From Phalacrocorax aristotelis (lineage: Eukaryota > Chordata > Aves > Suliformes > Phalacrocoracidae): a stretch of 64,000 nt of DNA. Below the pieces are notes generated by a model. The model saw nothing but the letters and a program-made list of their open reading frames with translations. It made no database searches and had not been told where the DNA came from. Positions 46,006 to 58,030 of this stretch are shown here, one piece after another. The translations under genes and the position numbers were made by a program. Position 1 is the stretch's first letter. Every line of letters begins with the position of its first letter. The stretch covers positions 66,446,733 to 66,510,732 of the forward strand of contig NC_134276.1 of assembly GCF_949628215.1 (NCBI RefSeq). Reading direction: 5' to 3'.

Positions 46006-47560
46006 ATGGCAAAACCCTTCAGGAGACATCATCTCTGGAAATGCTGGAATTTTCCATATTGCCCCTTATACTAGCCCAGGAGGACTACTTGCAAAAATAT
46101 TAATGTCGCAGTCATGTTGTTTTCATGGAATTAGATACGTGTGGAAGAAGAAGAAGAAAAAGCCCCAAGACCCGAAGACAAATCCTTGCTCAGCGGGTCT
46201 ACGCTCTCAACACAGATTGGGTGCCACAGTGCACTTGTCTTACAATTTTAGCAGATTTTAGGATATTTTATAACGTTTATTACCATGAAAGGGCTGCTTT
46301 AGAAAGCAAGGTGTTTGTATAACTCGAGTAACTGTTTCCCCTAGGATATGTGAATCTTCAGCTGCATACAGACTTTCAGGACCCAGATGAAAAGTATGAT
46401 GGAGCTGTGCTGTCCAGCGTTGCTTAGCGTCATGTCTGCCTGTGCAATCAGATGCTTGGAAAGTTTTAACATAGCAGTGAAGCAGTACATGTTACAAGGG
46501 TTAAGGATGCTCAAAATAAGGGAATTCCCTCGACTGGGACCTTCCCTGTGAGCTTTTCCCTGGGGTGGAAATGATCCAGGCAGCCACGACCCTCGGATAT
46601 GTCAAACCCATCCTGCGAGTACCACAGAGCACGAAGCGCCTTGTGAAAACTCCATGCCTGGGCCCTCTGAGTTATCATAAAGTGGGTTCATTGGTGGTGG
46701 TGTTATTGTTGACTTTTTTTTTTTTTTGTAACCTGCCCATTGCTCAGGTCCGTAGTGGTGTCAAGCATTTATTTTTTCGCTTACTCTCCCACCAATTTTA
46801 CCCCTAAATGGAAAACCAGTCTGCAGTTGAGTGTCACCTTCGCCCACAGCCTTAAAACCATATGTTGCAGAAATTACTGAGATGATATAAGCGTGACCCT
46901 GTGGTCTAGCAGGACAGCCTGCTACCTGTTTGCTGCCACAAGAGCCTTCAAAGGCTTGCGGTCACAAAAAGTAAAAAATGAATACCGCTCCTCTATTTCC
47001 AGCTTCCTTTTCTCGTTATACGTGCAGGCATGCATACGCATATCCGTATGCACGCATATCTATTTGTATAAACACGCGCACATATATGTGTATATATATA
47101 TAAGTGTATGTACGCACACATCTCCCGAGTGAATTGGTTAGCTACATCAGGGAGAGAGGCGTTTGCCATTAATCTGGGAACAAACCGCTAACCTTGGTGA
47201 CTGGTATTTTAGCTTTTCTTTTCTCGCTTCTCTCAGTGCGGGGAGAGCAGTAAAGCTTGTGTGGACTGATTGTGAGGGGCTCTGCTGGAATTTGGCAGGC
47301 CAGGGGCTTGGAGAGAAGCCCCATGCTGACTCCTATTCAGCGGGCCAGTTTTCTGCGAGCTTTGGAAGTTTCACTCAGCCGTGCACTCAATGGCTTCACA
47401 AAGCTGATTACAAGCTTCAGCGCATTCCTGAAGGAGCCAAAAGCGACGCAGGTGCAAACGAGCCGAGGGAGCCCCTTATCCCGGTGACAGAATGGGACAA
47501 GCTGGGAAAGGCTTGGACCACACAAATCCAAGGCTCACCAGGCAGCAGCAAGCCTGCCTT
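46006..47560. other. unique intergenic DNA with an alternating Pu/Py tract
   Basis: No supported gene. At 47031-47052 lies an 8-bp perfect inverted repeat (TGCATACG/CGTATGCA), and at 47072-47102 a strictly alternating purine-pyrimidine run. The frame at 47163-47720 (185 codons) shows no domain and runs into a GC-rich block. Confidence 0.4.
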
Positions 47561-49030
47561 GGGAACCGGGGATCATTATCCGCTCCATTCAGCGGGGACC
47601 CAGCGGCGGCAGCGGCACGTCCCGGGGCTGGGGACGGCTCCCGGGGCTCGCCGTCCCGGGTGGGAGCAGCGCCGCTCCGCCTCACATCCCCTCCCCGCTC
47701 CTCGTCATGCGGGTACCTGAGGTGGCCTCGCTGCCCCGGGCTGATTTCTACCCCAGCATCTCTCAGGCATCAGCCCCACGCCTGAAGCACCTCGCCGGTT
47801 TTTCCCCCTATTGCCCCATCGTATTTCCCCCATTGCCACCCTCCTTCTCCTCCTTCCCCGCCCCCCACCCCGCGACCCTTCCATATATAAACACGGTGCA
47901 TAAGGGTCTGTCTGGAAATCCAGCATGGAAAACGCGCTGATCCGAAATGGCAGGTTTCCTCCCTGCTGAAGTTCCTAACAAACACCCAATTTCGAAGGCT
48001 GCCTTTAATTCCAGAGAGAAACGAGCCGAGAGTGCCCCCGTCCGTGTCCCCCCCACCCCCGCCAATTACTCGAGCCACCCGATTCCCACAGAAACCTCCC
48101 GCAACACGAACGCCGGGTGAATGCTTTCTGACTTGGTGAAAGCAGCCCACGGTCCCTGCCCTTCCTGCCTCCCCGGTGGGGGGCGAGAGGGTGGCGAGGA
48201 GTCGAGGGGGGTCTCGGCGCCGGAGAGGGTGAAGCGTGATTTCCTTTAATTGGGGGTTCTCCGGGGGGAGTTCCCCTCGCCTCCGCTCCCTCGCCCCCTT
48301 TCCTCTCTCCTAGCCCTTCCCCTCCAGCCGGGAGAAGAAGCTGCACTTTACTTCGCCGCGAAATTAATTACGGCCCTTCCCCGCTATCAATTACGGAGGA
48401 ATCAGCCTTTCCTAGGGAGAGGAGAAATAATCAAAAGGCTTTTCAGTCATGGGGGGGGGGGAACCTTGGACGGCCGAGCAGATAATGCGGCAAGGGGACT
48501 GCCGCGCTTCTGGCCGCTGGTTTCATATGCAGATGGCGAGCTGCCTCCAAGTTATCTTTTTTTTTCTTGTTTTGTTTTGGGCGGGGGGAGGTAATGTTAT
48601 TATTGTGCCGGGGTTTTAATAGCCACATGCTCTCCCCTTCCCTTTCAGCTAGGTTTCCTTGGCGATCAGCCACGCCGCTTCTTCCCCGGGCGCGCTGCCT
48701 CCCGCCCCAGCGCCTGCCCCACGTCCCGCTTAATTTCGCCCTATGGAAATGAAAACGGCCCGGCCGGGCAGCTGATATTAAAGCGATCCCCCGGCCCCAG
48801 GGCTCGCCCTCCCCGCTTCTCGCAGCGGCCGTGCCTCCCGCAGGAGCGTGGCGTGGCGGTGCCGTGAACCTCCCCCGGGCCGACCCCCCCCCCCCACCCC
48901 CCACCCCCAGGTCCCCCCCTCCCGGTCCCGCCGCCCCTTTCATGCTTGCGAGATGCTGGGGAGGCAGCGGTGCGTTTGCTTGCGCGGAGCGCACCGCCTG
49001 CGAGCGGTTGCCTTGGCAGAAAGGTGCAGC
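47560..49030. promoter_or_regulatory. CpG-rich regulatory block with neural motifs
   Basis: CpG-rich stretches at about 47560-47720 and 48650-49030 enclose an AT-richer core. The core has AATTACGG twice (48366-48373 and 48389-48396) and abutting E-boxes CATATG-CAGATG (48524-48535). This is the pattern of a homeodomain/bHLH-controlled neural enhancer, by inference. Confidence 0.4.
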
Positions 49031-49059
49031 TTTCTGATGTTCTTTTGTCTGATAACTAA

Positions 49060-49240
49060 TTCAAGTTAATGCGATCTTTATGTAAAGCTAACAGCGGATA
49101 ATTGTCTATTTTCTCGCCAACAATCTCCATCACAATCACTTATCTGGAAACCTGCGGTTGTATTAATCGTTATATTCCCCGAGATAAGCGTCTCTCGAAT
49201 TATCAGTAAACACTGGAGGGAAATTAAACAAACTCCAGGG
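49060..49240. promoter_or_regulatory. candidate enhancer with three clustered SOX cores
   Basis: ATTGT at 49101-49105, ACAAT at 49120-49124 and ACAAT at 49132-49136 lie within 36 bp of AT-rich unique sequence, with TAATTC/TTAATG cores upstream and TATTAATCG downstream. A further CAAT-T-ATTG palindrome is at 49712-49720. SOXB1 autoregulation is a plausible inference. Confidence 0.4.
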
Positions 49241-50419
49241 CCACTTAAGTTTCCTCGGCAGCTTTTAAACTCCTTCTGGGGTTTTAAACCCCCTCTGTGT
49301 GTGTGTGTGTGGTGGGAACCCCCAAACCAGCCTGGGACCGGAGTACAAGGTGTCAGGGCGTGTATGTGAAACAGTGGAGAAGGGCCTGAACTTCGCGATA
49401 ATTTTGAAGAGCCGAGTCCCGCCTAAGGCTCCTTCCCTTCGAGGTGCCCGTGTTGCAGAGACAGGCGCGCACCTCACGTCCTGCTCGCCGGGGGCGGGAG
49501 GAGGGGCGGGGGGTGTCGGTCTTTAGCAGCCCCCGGGACCTTGTTGGCAATTCTTGTAAATCATGTAATTAAGTGTATTAGTCGCTGCAGGGGAAAGACG
49601 AGCAGCTAGGAGAGAATACGTCGAGAGATTAAGCAGAAAGTCGCGTGGCTTTGGGTCTGCGATACGAGGAAGAGAGAGTTCTGCTTCCTTCTGAGAATCA
49701 CCGTATTAGCACAATTATTGGCAATATTTATACTAGAGAGTGATCTGAACCCCAAGAGGGTAACGGAGAGTGCGAGAGAGCGAAACTACTGTGGGAATAT
49801 ATTTTACTGCTCAGATCCCATCAGTTCCGTTAGGTGTAAAGAAATTATAGCAAATTGTGCTGGAAACCCCTCCAGGGAAAACATACTCGTATGACAAAGA
49901 TTTTGTCTTTTTGAGATGAAGTCAAAACATCCGTGTCAAATGAAACTCATTTTAGGGGCGCTGCCGTCTGTGTGTTTACTCGAGTACCGGGGAAGGGGGG
50001 TGGGGGGGAAAGCCCAAGTCCTGGCATTTCAGTCGGGAATCTGGGACAGCGGGGAGTTTGCAACCTCTCCGGGGAAATGGAGGGGTGCTTCAGCCTCCCC
50101 CGGCTCCCCGCCGCACCCAGCCCCCAGCCCAGGCTGGAGAACACCGGGGTCCCGCCCGCCTTGTGGCGGGCCGGCTGACGGCTCTCCTCCCGTTTTGCCT
50201 TCCTAGCAGGGTTTTCCACGTCGAAAGCGCTTTATGAACATTAACTAATTAATCCTGGCACTTAGTTACGGAGCAGGCACCAAGGAATTTCAAAACTCGC
50301 TTCTATGATGAGCTTTATTTATTGTCGTCTTATGGTTTTAGTGAGGAAACTGTGATTCTCAAAGGTTTCCGGTGGCACGGCTCCCATCTTAGCCGGGGAA
50401 AGGTGAGGTCTGGGATGGG
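49241..50419. other. unique intergenic DNA
   Basis: No gene. There is a short CpG-rich stretch at 49430-49520 and another at 50050-50180. AT-rich unique blocks at 49550-49860 and 50210-50340 carry TAATTA cores. Confidence 0.4.
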
Positions 50420-50491
50420 AAAAAAAACCCAAACCCAACCCCCCCAAAAAAACCAAAACCCACAACACAACCAAACACAAACCAAACCAAA
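50420..50491 (+). repeat. A/C-only tract, about 71 nt
   Basis: From about 50421 to 50491 the plus strand contains only A and C, with C runs every few bases. It is extreme strand asymmetry without a fixed repeat unit. Confidence 0.85.
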
Positions 50492-50499
50492 TACCGCAA

Positions 50500-52580
50500 C
50501 GAAACACGCAAACCTCCTGTTACTAGTTTGTGTGTCAAGGCAGCGTATTTCCAAATACAATCAGTTTCTTTTTTTTTTTTAAAAATAAAATCCTTTAACT
50601 GCTTCGATTCTCGAGCGCTGAAAGTTCCCAGGGTAGCTTTTTCTTATGGCATTTGAGAATCATCCCACTTCATCTCTCACCTGAATCTTGTCATCTGTGC
50701 CATCTTGAAGTGATCTGTGAACAATGCTGGTCCCTTGGACAGCCCAAGCTGGTCAATCAGGCAGAACAGACTATGCAAATGGAATGGAAAGGCGAAGCGA
50801 TGGAGAACAGTGGCCCCCATTGTCTTGGGCATTTCAAAGCGAAGCCCAGCTGCAGCAGGCGTTGCTGTCTCGGACCCTTGGTTGCTACTCTAATGTCATC
50901 ATTGCAAAACATCACATTTTGAAAACTCTACAGTCTGAATGCATGAGCAGCCCTCCGCAAAGATTTCACTTTGCCGTGACATCTTTCGAAGTCACCAAAA
51001 AAAAAAAAAACTGAGGGAAAAAAAGGGAAAAAAACCCCAAACCATAACAACTGGGAACTGGGATCCCAGCCACATTGCCCGCTCACATCCCTCAGTCCCT
51101 TTCCCTGCACTCCTAATAACTGTGGTGCAGCTGACGCCAAACGCTTTTTGCAACCTTTTGGTGAACGCCTCGCCTTTCTTGTTTTTATAGAGTTGAATCG
51201 GATGATGATTTAAGTTGCATTTAACTTATTTTCTGTCGGGTCTCTTTCAGGCACTCTAATGAGCTAACGCCGAGGAAACGTCGCTGTGAGCAGGCAGTGA
51301 AGTATTTATTCACAACCGCTTCCAGAACTTCAGATACGCGGAGCTTTATAAGAGTCAGGCAGGGTCTTTGCGAGTGATTAAACCAGCGGCTAAGCTGGGT
51401 ATTTACAGGTCTGTTAGGAGTTTTTTTTGAATACTCTGTTTCTTAATACACTCATGCACTTGCCGCTCCTAAATATGACTGCCAGCCCTGCTCCAGCTCC
51501 GCTTCCCAGCACTGGTCCCAAAGTTAACCCTGCCATGAGAAACGAACTTCCACTGCAATAAAGCTGAGGGCTGTCAGATGATTAATGTGCATTTTCAAGG
51601 GACTAAATCATTGCCCATGTTTCACTTATCATTCCTTTCCATTTTCTTTTGTCTGTAGGTGACATTTGTCATCACCATGTGGTGAGCAGAGGAAACTCCC
51701 CTCTCTTCCACCCTCATGTCGGAGCCTGTGCTCAAGGAGCAAAGGTCTGTGCCACCGGTATCTTAAAATATTGGTGTTTGCCTTTCCCTCCTCCCCATCC
51801 CTTATCTGGGAGGAATTAGTGAATCCAAAAGTGCTTCAACAACAGCCTTACTAGAGCAAACCTATGGAGATGGATAGTGCCATAGCCAGCCTCAGATGCT
51901 GCCTAGCTCATAGACGGAGCGGTCACACATTTTAGTGGTCACCCTTGAGTGCAGACTATGTTTAGTGTTCACGCAGGAACAGAGAAGAAAGTTTAATCAG
52001 ACTAAGGGAACTGAGCTAAGAAACTCTGCATTACATTCTTTGCAGGACAAAGAATAATTCAGTGCTTCTCTCCTGCTCCTTAAACTGGCTTTTCCCCTTT
52101 TGCTTGGGTAATGCATTCTGTAATAACGTCATGTAAATTAAAAAGGATGGAATTATTTAAAACTAAACAATTATCCACTGCGATTTGATTAACTTCCTAA
52201 ATTTAAGTTTGCCCCTTTCATCATGCAGTGTGTTGGTAAGAAGGAAAAGAGGAGAGTAACAAACAGAAGCAAAAAGAGGTCGAAGTGAATGGGGCAAATA
52301 AATTACTGCATAGATGCCGTTTCATCTTCTGGCTGGAAGCTTCTTTCCCTCGCCAAAGAGAGTTTTCCAAGGACAAGTAGTGGGTTAAAAGAAAACCAGT
52401 CTCCAACTATGTCAGCCTCTGGGTCAAATGAGTAACAGCAGGAACTCGGGCTGCTACCTGCTTCATACAAATGTTTTGGTGGAGGTGATATGCACTGTAA
52501 GCAACCTTCCCTGCCAGGTATTTGTTAGCAGATGTCCCCAAGGCTCTTTCTCCTGTCAGTTCACTGCCTTAAAACTTTAG
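50500..52580. other. AT-rich intergenic DNA, no supported gene
   Basis: Unique AT-rich sequence with short open frames only. A segment at about 51200-51650 with CTGTCAGATGATTAATG-like cores resembles a conserved non-coding element. Confidence 0.4.
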
Positions 52581-52665
52581 CTGCTAGACAAATGGATTCC
52601 CCAAAATCTGTCCTTGGAGGTCTTGGGCATGCATCAGGTACCCTCTGGGCCCCTTGCTTACAAAC

Positions 52666-52763
52666 CTGAACGCAGAAACCCAGAAGAAAAGCAATGTTGT
52701 GCAGCCGATGCCTATGAAGAGGACAACAGCAATGCACATGGCCAGGGGCCAAATGCCCTGTTG
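52666..52763 (-). other. candidate transmembrane-encoding exon, unidentified
   Basis: On the minus strand an AG acceptor (CTTATAG just before 52763) is followed by 98 nt in one open frame, then CAG|GTTTGTAAG, a good donor, at 52666/52665. The frame encodes a clean hydrophobic segment of about 28 residues starting WPLAMC and ending WVSAF. If not spliced, the frame runs to a TAG at 52584-52586, adding a polar tail. The polypyrimidine tract before the acceptor is poor, and no partner exon or protein family was recognised. It could equally be a chance frame or part of an old mobile element. Confidence 0.22.
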
Positions 52764-54000
52764 CTATAAGTGGATGTATCTCCATCAGGATCTCTGCTAA
52801 AGTACTTCCAGAAAGGGGTTGTGAAGGAGGAAGATACAGTGGCTTGCAAAGAGGAGCAGCTGCTCTGTTCATCTCCCATGGAGGTGTTGCCATGGGGCTA
52901 CACAGAGGTGGGGGGTCCTTTCTGTGGATACTGCAGCTTCCACTCGGTGGTGGGATGGGTGATGATCACCAGGGCCCAGACCATGGGTGGGGAGTGGGGA
53001 CCCACAGGGTCATCCCACGGCCCTTGACTCAGACACGTCCCTCTCTCCCAGCAGCCCTACTCCCAGCCCATGTTGCCAGCCAGACCTCACCCCCTCTCAG
53101 CAGCCTGCTGGCCTCACATGCTGGGGGTGGAGATCCCAGAGGTGGGTTAGCCACCCTGCACTCAGGCCTGATCTCCCTCCACAGCACCAAACAAGTTCCC
53201 ATTACCTGAGGTTAATGGGCTGGGCTCTGACAGGAGGGAAATGGCCCCAAATCTGCCTCTCCGGCAGTGTGCTGGGATAACCAGAGACAACCTCCTCTCC
53301 CAGTGGCCCTAAGTCCCCCTGCCCATGCCAGCTAATTGGAAGCAAGAGCATCTCCTCCCTTGTGGAGCTGAACTTCGCTTTTCTCTCACAGCTGGAACTT
53401 CTGCCCCTTCCCCCTACCAGCCCCAGCCCTGGTACATTGAGCCACAGTTATCTCTGCTCATGCACTGACTGTATTTTTCATGTTTATTATCATCCAACCC
53501 AGTGTAGTGCCATCTGGCACATGCACACACGGGGGAAAGAAAACCATATATTCAGCAAATGGAGCATACAGGGTTTAGGTTTTGTTTTGTCTTGTTTTTC
53601 TTATTCTTCCAGTTTCTGTTTAAAATTATTCAGAAGGGGTAGCGGAGCAATTTAACCTCATGAAAAATTATCAGAAACCCGAGTTAAGAAATTAAAAATT
53701 ACAGGAGAGCAGTCCAGGAAGGGACAAGAACACCCCTGCTGCTGAAATACAGTTTCTTCTTTTCCTCCTTCTGTATTTCATTTCACCTTGTGCTCAGATA
53801 AGGAGCAGAATTACTTTAAAATGTTGATGTTAACTCTTTTTACTCAGGATCTGTTTTGGTCTTTCAAATCACCATTTTACTGTAAGACATGTATTTTAAG
53901 CAAATGATATGTAAGAAATCACACTCCTCCAAAACACTAGGGCACTGCAAGCCACACTGCAGTCCTCAAGATCTTTGCTATTTTCACTGCTACAATAAAA
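52764..54000. other. intergenic DNA, GC-richer patch
   Basis: 52780-53450 is GC-richer than its surroundings, with short frames up to about 121 codons but no recognised domain or repeat. The remainder to 54000 is AT-rich and unremarkable. Confidence 0.35.
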
Positions 54001-54001
54001 A

Positions 54002-54064
54002 TGGATGTAAAAATACATCTGCAGAGTGGATGTAAAAATACATCTGCAGAGTGGATGTAAAGGC
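54002..54064. repeat. 25-bp tandem repeat, 2.5 copies, each with a palindrome
   Basis: Two identical 25-bp units (54002-54026 and 54027-54051) and the start of a third (54052-54061). Each full unit contains GATGTAAAAATACATC, a 6-bp inverted repeat around AAAA. Confidence 0.9.
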
Positions 54065-54813
54065 GCATGTAGTAGTTTCAGTGAGAGCTAGCAACTAAGG
54101 CATTGCCACCTTATTTCAAAGATAGTTTGCAACACAGTTGAACAATCAAAGCATTTTTCTTTCCTGATAATTCATGCACTGTAAGATTATCGGTGGAGTT
54201 GCCCATGGAAAAAGTACTACACAATGTATTGTATTACTTGGTTCATTTTCTTTCAGTTTTTACTTTAATTTTGCCTAATTACTGTATTGTGATCTAAGTC
54301 AGCAATCTTAAATTAACTATCAACTTAACTTTTGAAGAAACGCTACAAATGCATGATAATGATGGAATTTAAATTACTGTTGGTTATTGTGTAATGTCTA
54401 CACTGTGGAAAAGCAAACCTTCAGGTATTCTAATTTCGTTTGCATATATAGCACTGTATTTTTCCTGTTTCATTTTTCAGAGTAGAATTCTCTGCCATTT
54501 CCAAAGTATAAAAATACTATTAAAAAACTCATGTTTCGGGTAGAGCTTTTTTTAAAATTTTTTTAAATAAATGGAATGATAGCTTTGATGAAAATGTGAA
54601 AGAAAATAGTTCTTGGGACTCAATTGTCAGCTACTCAGATTTCTTCAGAAAAGCAACTTGTTGTTTTACAGATACACATGCAGGGTAGTAGAACTGTTTT
54701 CTGATCCTACTAAAATAGAGAAAGATATTTCAGTGTAATTTATATGGTATTTGTATATTGAGATCTGTATTCTGAGACAGACCTGTTTAAAATTCAATAT
54801 AACCTTTGCTCAA
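54065..54813. other. AT-rich intergenic DNA
   Basis: I see no gene or repeat of note; the sequence is strongly AT-rich and unique. Confidence 0.4.
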
Positions 54814-54875
54814 GCCCTGATCCAAGGCTAAGTGATGTCACTCTAATGACTTCAAGTGGGATTTGGATCAAGGCC
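54814..54875. mobile_element. ancient palindromic MITE-like repeat
   Basis: The ends carry TGATCCAA (54818-54825) and its complement TTGGATCA (54863-54870), with GCCC and AGGCC just outside. The interior TGACTTCAAGTGGG is like the half-palindrome of a known ancient amniote repeat with a GAAGTCAATGGG core. The family match is from memory. Confidence 0.4.
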
Positions 54876-57800
54876 TTTTACGCTACTATGCCTCATGCCA
54901 CCAGGCTGAGAAAGGCTATTTTTACTACATCTTTCTTTTCCTGTGAAATCAGATTAATTTGGAATGAATTAAAAATGCTTGAGCAGAGGTGCTCAGGGTT
55001 ACTTTTTATGGCAATACTTTTCATTTGAAATATTTCTTACAAATACAGTTTGATGGCAAAATAAAAATTTGCACTTTCCAGCACATTTCTGCTTATCTTT
55101 GATTTTTGGGGGAATCGTGTTTTACTTTTACATGCATGTGTTCATTGCCTTATTTCTAGCAACAGAGCATTGCAATTTTTAAGTAAATAACAAGCAAAAA
55201 GAGAATCTATTGTAAAATACAATGTATGACAAATCCACTGAAAGAAGCAAAATAATTTAAATAATGGTTATTCAATAAATGTCAGGAAAGCAATCCCACA
55301 CCTTCGCTGATCGAAGCTGCTATGTAACTTGGAAGAAAGCGATCAAGGGAGACGTTTTATGCAGTAATATATGGAGCCTGTTCCAGTTGTTAAGCACATA
55401 ATTAGAAATTCAGCAAGTCTTACCAAAGAGGGCCATAAACAATCACAATTAAAAACTCAGATCTCTCTCTGCTTTGTATGGCAACATGTACAGGGGGAAA
55501 AAAAAAAGTTTGTTTTTTTCAGTGATGACTCAGATTAGTTAAAATTAAACTTAGCTTTAACTCTGAGAGCTGCAAAGTGAAGCAAGCAGAACTTTGCCGC
55601 TTCCTGTTAGAGGTTGTTTTACTTACAAACTGGCAGAATTGCTTTTAAGCATCTCCAACAAAAGAGGTATAATAGAGAAATCAAAGTGGAAGAAACAGTT
55701 GGAATGTTACAAGTATAATGCAAACCCTTATGTGTCGTTAAGCATTAATAGGTAACAAAGACAACCTGAATCTACCCATAGATTTGCTTCATCCTTTATA
55801 CACTGAACAGGTTGATTTATAACAAAAACTTGTCATAAATCACCTTAGTTTTCAAAGTTTACAGTGTTTCCATAAATACTATTAATCTGAATATCCAGAA
55901 TCAGTATAGTTTGGTTAAATGATCTATAATCAATAAAATTTTAGCAGTGATCAGACAGTGACAGAATGATATCTCCATATGTTGAAACCATCTTGGGCCA
56001 CTTATGTGAACTGAAATGGCAGAACAGACTTGCCTTATTAAACTGGGTCTTGGAAGACAATATGTGGGGAAACGAGCCCCATCATAATTAAGCATCCCAT
56101 CATGATTATCGTGTCGGTGTTAGGTCTTTATAAATGGTGGGTAAATGAAGCAATGTTTCTTTTCAGCAGTAAGTACTTTGAAAATTTTAAGGAATTCAAA
56201 TGCTTGAAAATGTTTTCCAGCTCACCTACTTTCAGCGTCAAGTTTAGCCCCTGATTTCCCTATTTATTCCTCTAACTCTCCTGAAGTAGCCTTCAAAATG
56301 CATAAGCATGGATTTATTGTAAACTTCGCTGTTGCAGCTTCACTGTGGTTGTTCTGATCATTTCAGGACAAATGTGACAGTTTAAACTAATGACTGAACA
56401 TCTATTGTGTTAGTGCTGTTTCCTGTTTATCTAGTTATTATTTATTTCCTGCTTGTTCTATTGTTTCTTGCCTTACGAAGACTCCTGTTCACTCTGATAA
56501 AATTCCTTATAACATGGCTGCAACACCAAGGGTTGGGTAAAAGGGGTCTTGTGAATGATAACACAAAGAGCATATAAAGAATCCATCACAGCAGTCAGTA
56601 GTATAATGCAATTTATTTTTACTAGACGTCCTCTTCACTACTGGATTAGTCACTTCACTAATGAGCAAATGACCCATAACTCACAGGAGTAGGAACTTAA
56701 TGTGCAGGTCTTGCCTTCACCAGTGCAGATGAACTGCAGCATGCTCACCATTATACATCACTTAATATTTATGACTCCTTCCCATCTTTCTTGGGCATTC
56801 CACATGCGGTGAGAGTTTCAGGTGGGTGAAAAATGCAGGACCCGATGGCAAAACAGATACTGGGCTTTATATTTTTTATTGTTCCAGAAAACATTAATAA
56901 AAGATGCCTCTTACATCTAGATTCTACCAGGAGCCCGTAAGCAGACAATGAACCGGTTTTAAAAAGCGATCTTTGTACGTGCTAATACTTTCAAGATGCT
57001 ATTTTCTTCCACTATACGCCAGGCATCTTTCGAATTTATTGTCCAGATCTTACTTTAGCATGACTTTAAGTTTAAAGAGAATTTATCAGGTCATTCACTG
57101 TATGAATGCAGCTTGTCTCCCTGTGCTAGGAGAAGTTGACACTATGAAATCTGAAAAATTCTGAGTTTGTCAGTAAAAGGAGAGTTTACAGTTTCAGTGG
57201 AATCAAAGAGCTTGTGAGATCTTGCTTTTAAATGTGGGGGGTTTCCCTTTCCTTAATTTCACATATTGATTATATATATTTACAGAGCCCAGAATTTTGA
57301 GTCTATGCTGATTAATTATTAGTAAGTTGGAGTTCAGAATTAAATTTAATCAAAAGTATAAAATATTCAAAGTTTTGAAGTTGGTGGATCACCCTATGTG
57401 ACCAGGGAAGCAGGAATGGAAGCAGAAGTACATTCTGTACCTCATCATGGTAAAGAATGATGACAAGATTTCCATACCCAGCATTATTTTTAACGTTTTA
57501 AAGTAAATTCTAGGACTCGTTTTGTACACTTAATCCAGAAATAGTTTCCTAGAGACAAAATAACTTTTAGCTTTGATGATAGGGCTGAGACTTTTCTGCT
57601 GAAATCCCCAGGATAAGTTTATCCTCAACTTTATACCTGGCAGAACACAGAAAATTTACCTGTCTGACACAATAAGACCCGTGGTAATTAGAAGGATTCT
57701 AAGCCTTTAAAAATATTCTAAGCCTTTACCCACTTGCACGTAAGGCCAGAAAACAAAATTGTTCCTGTTTTCTCAAATTCTAAGAAAGACCCTGTAGCAA

Positions 57801-58030
57801 ATCCTGCCCAAGTCAGCTGTCCTCTTTTCTGTTGACTACCATAGATCTGAAATCAGGAGGTACCTGCAACTGTCTTTTGTTGCTCTGCATTGGTGATGGT
57901 TTTGTGCAAAACCTTGGATAAAGTATTGCCATCGACTCTCAGGACAGAATTAGCTGAGCAGTAAAATGGAACGACTGGCCCGCTGCTGTGTTATGTATTA
58001 CATTTTATTGACGTACCAAGTACTATAGGT
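54876..58030. other. AT-rich intergenic DNA with CNE-like blocks
   Basis: No gene. 55260-55480 is a unique block with tandem SOX cores ACAAT-C-ACAAT (55439-55449). 56970-57170 has a 63-codon frame with no domain. A 14-bp direct repeat lies around 57695-57728. Confidence 0.4.

Noticed and set aside
47163..47720. 185-codon plus-strand frame
   Set aside because: No domain, no splice or promoter context, and its C-terminal half is GC-island shadow.
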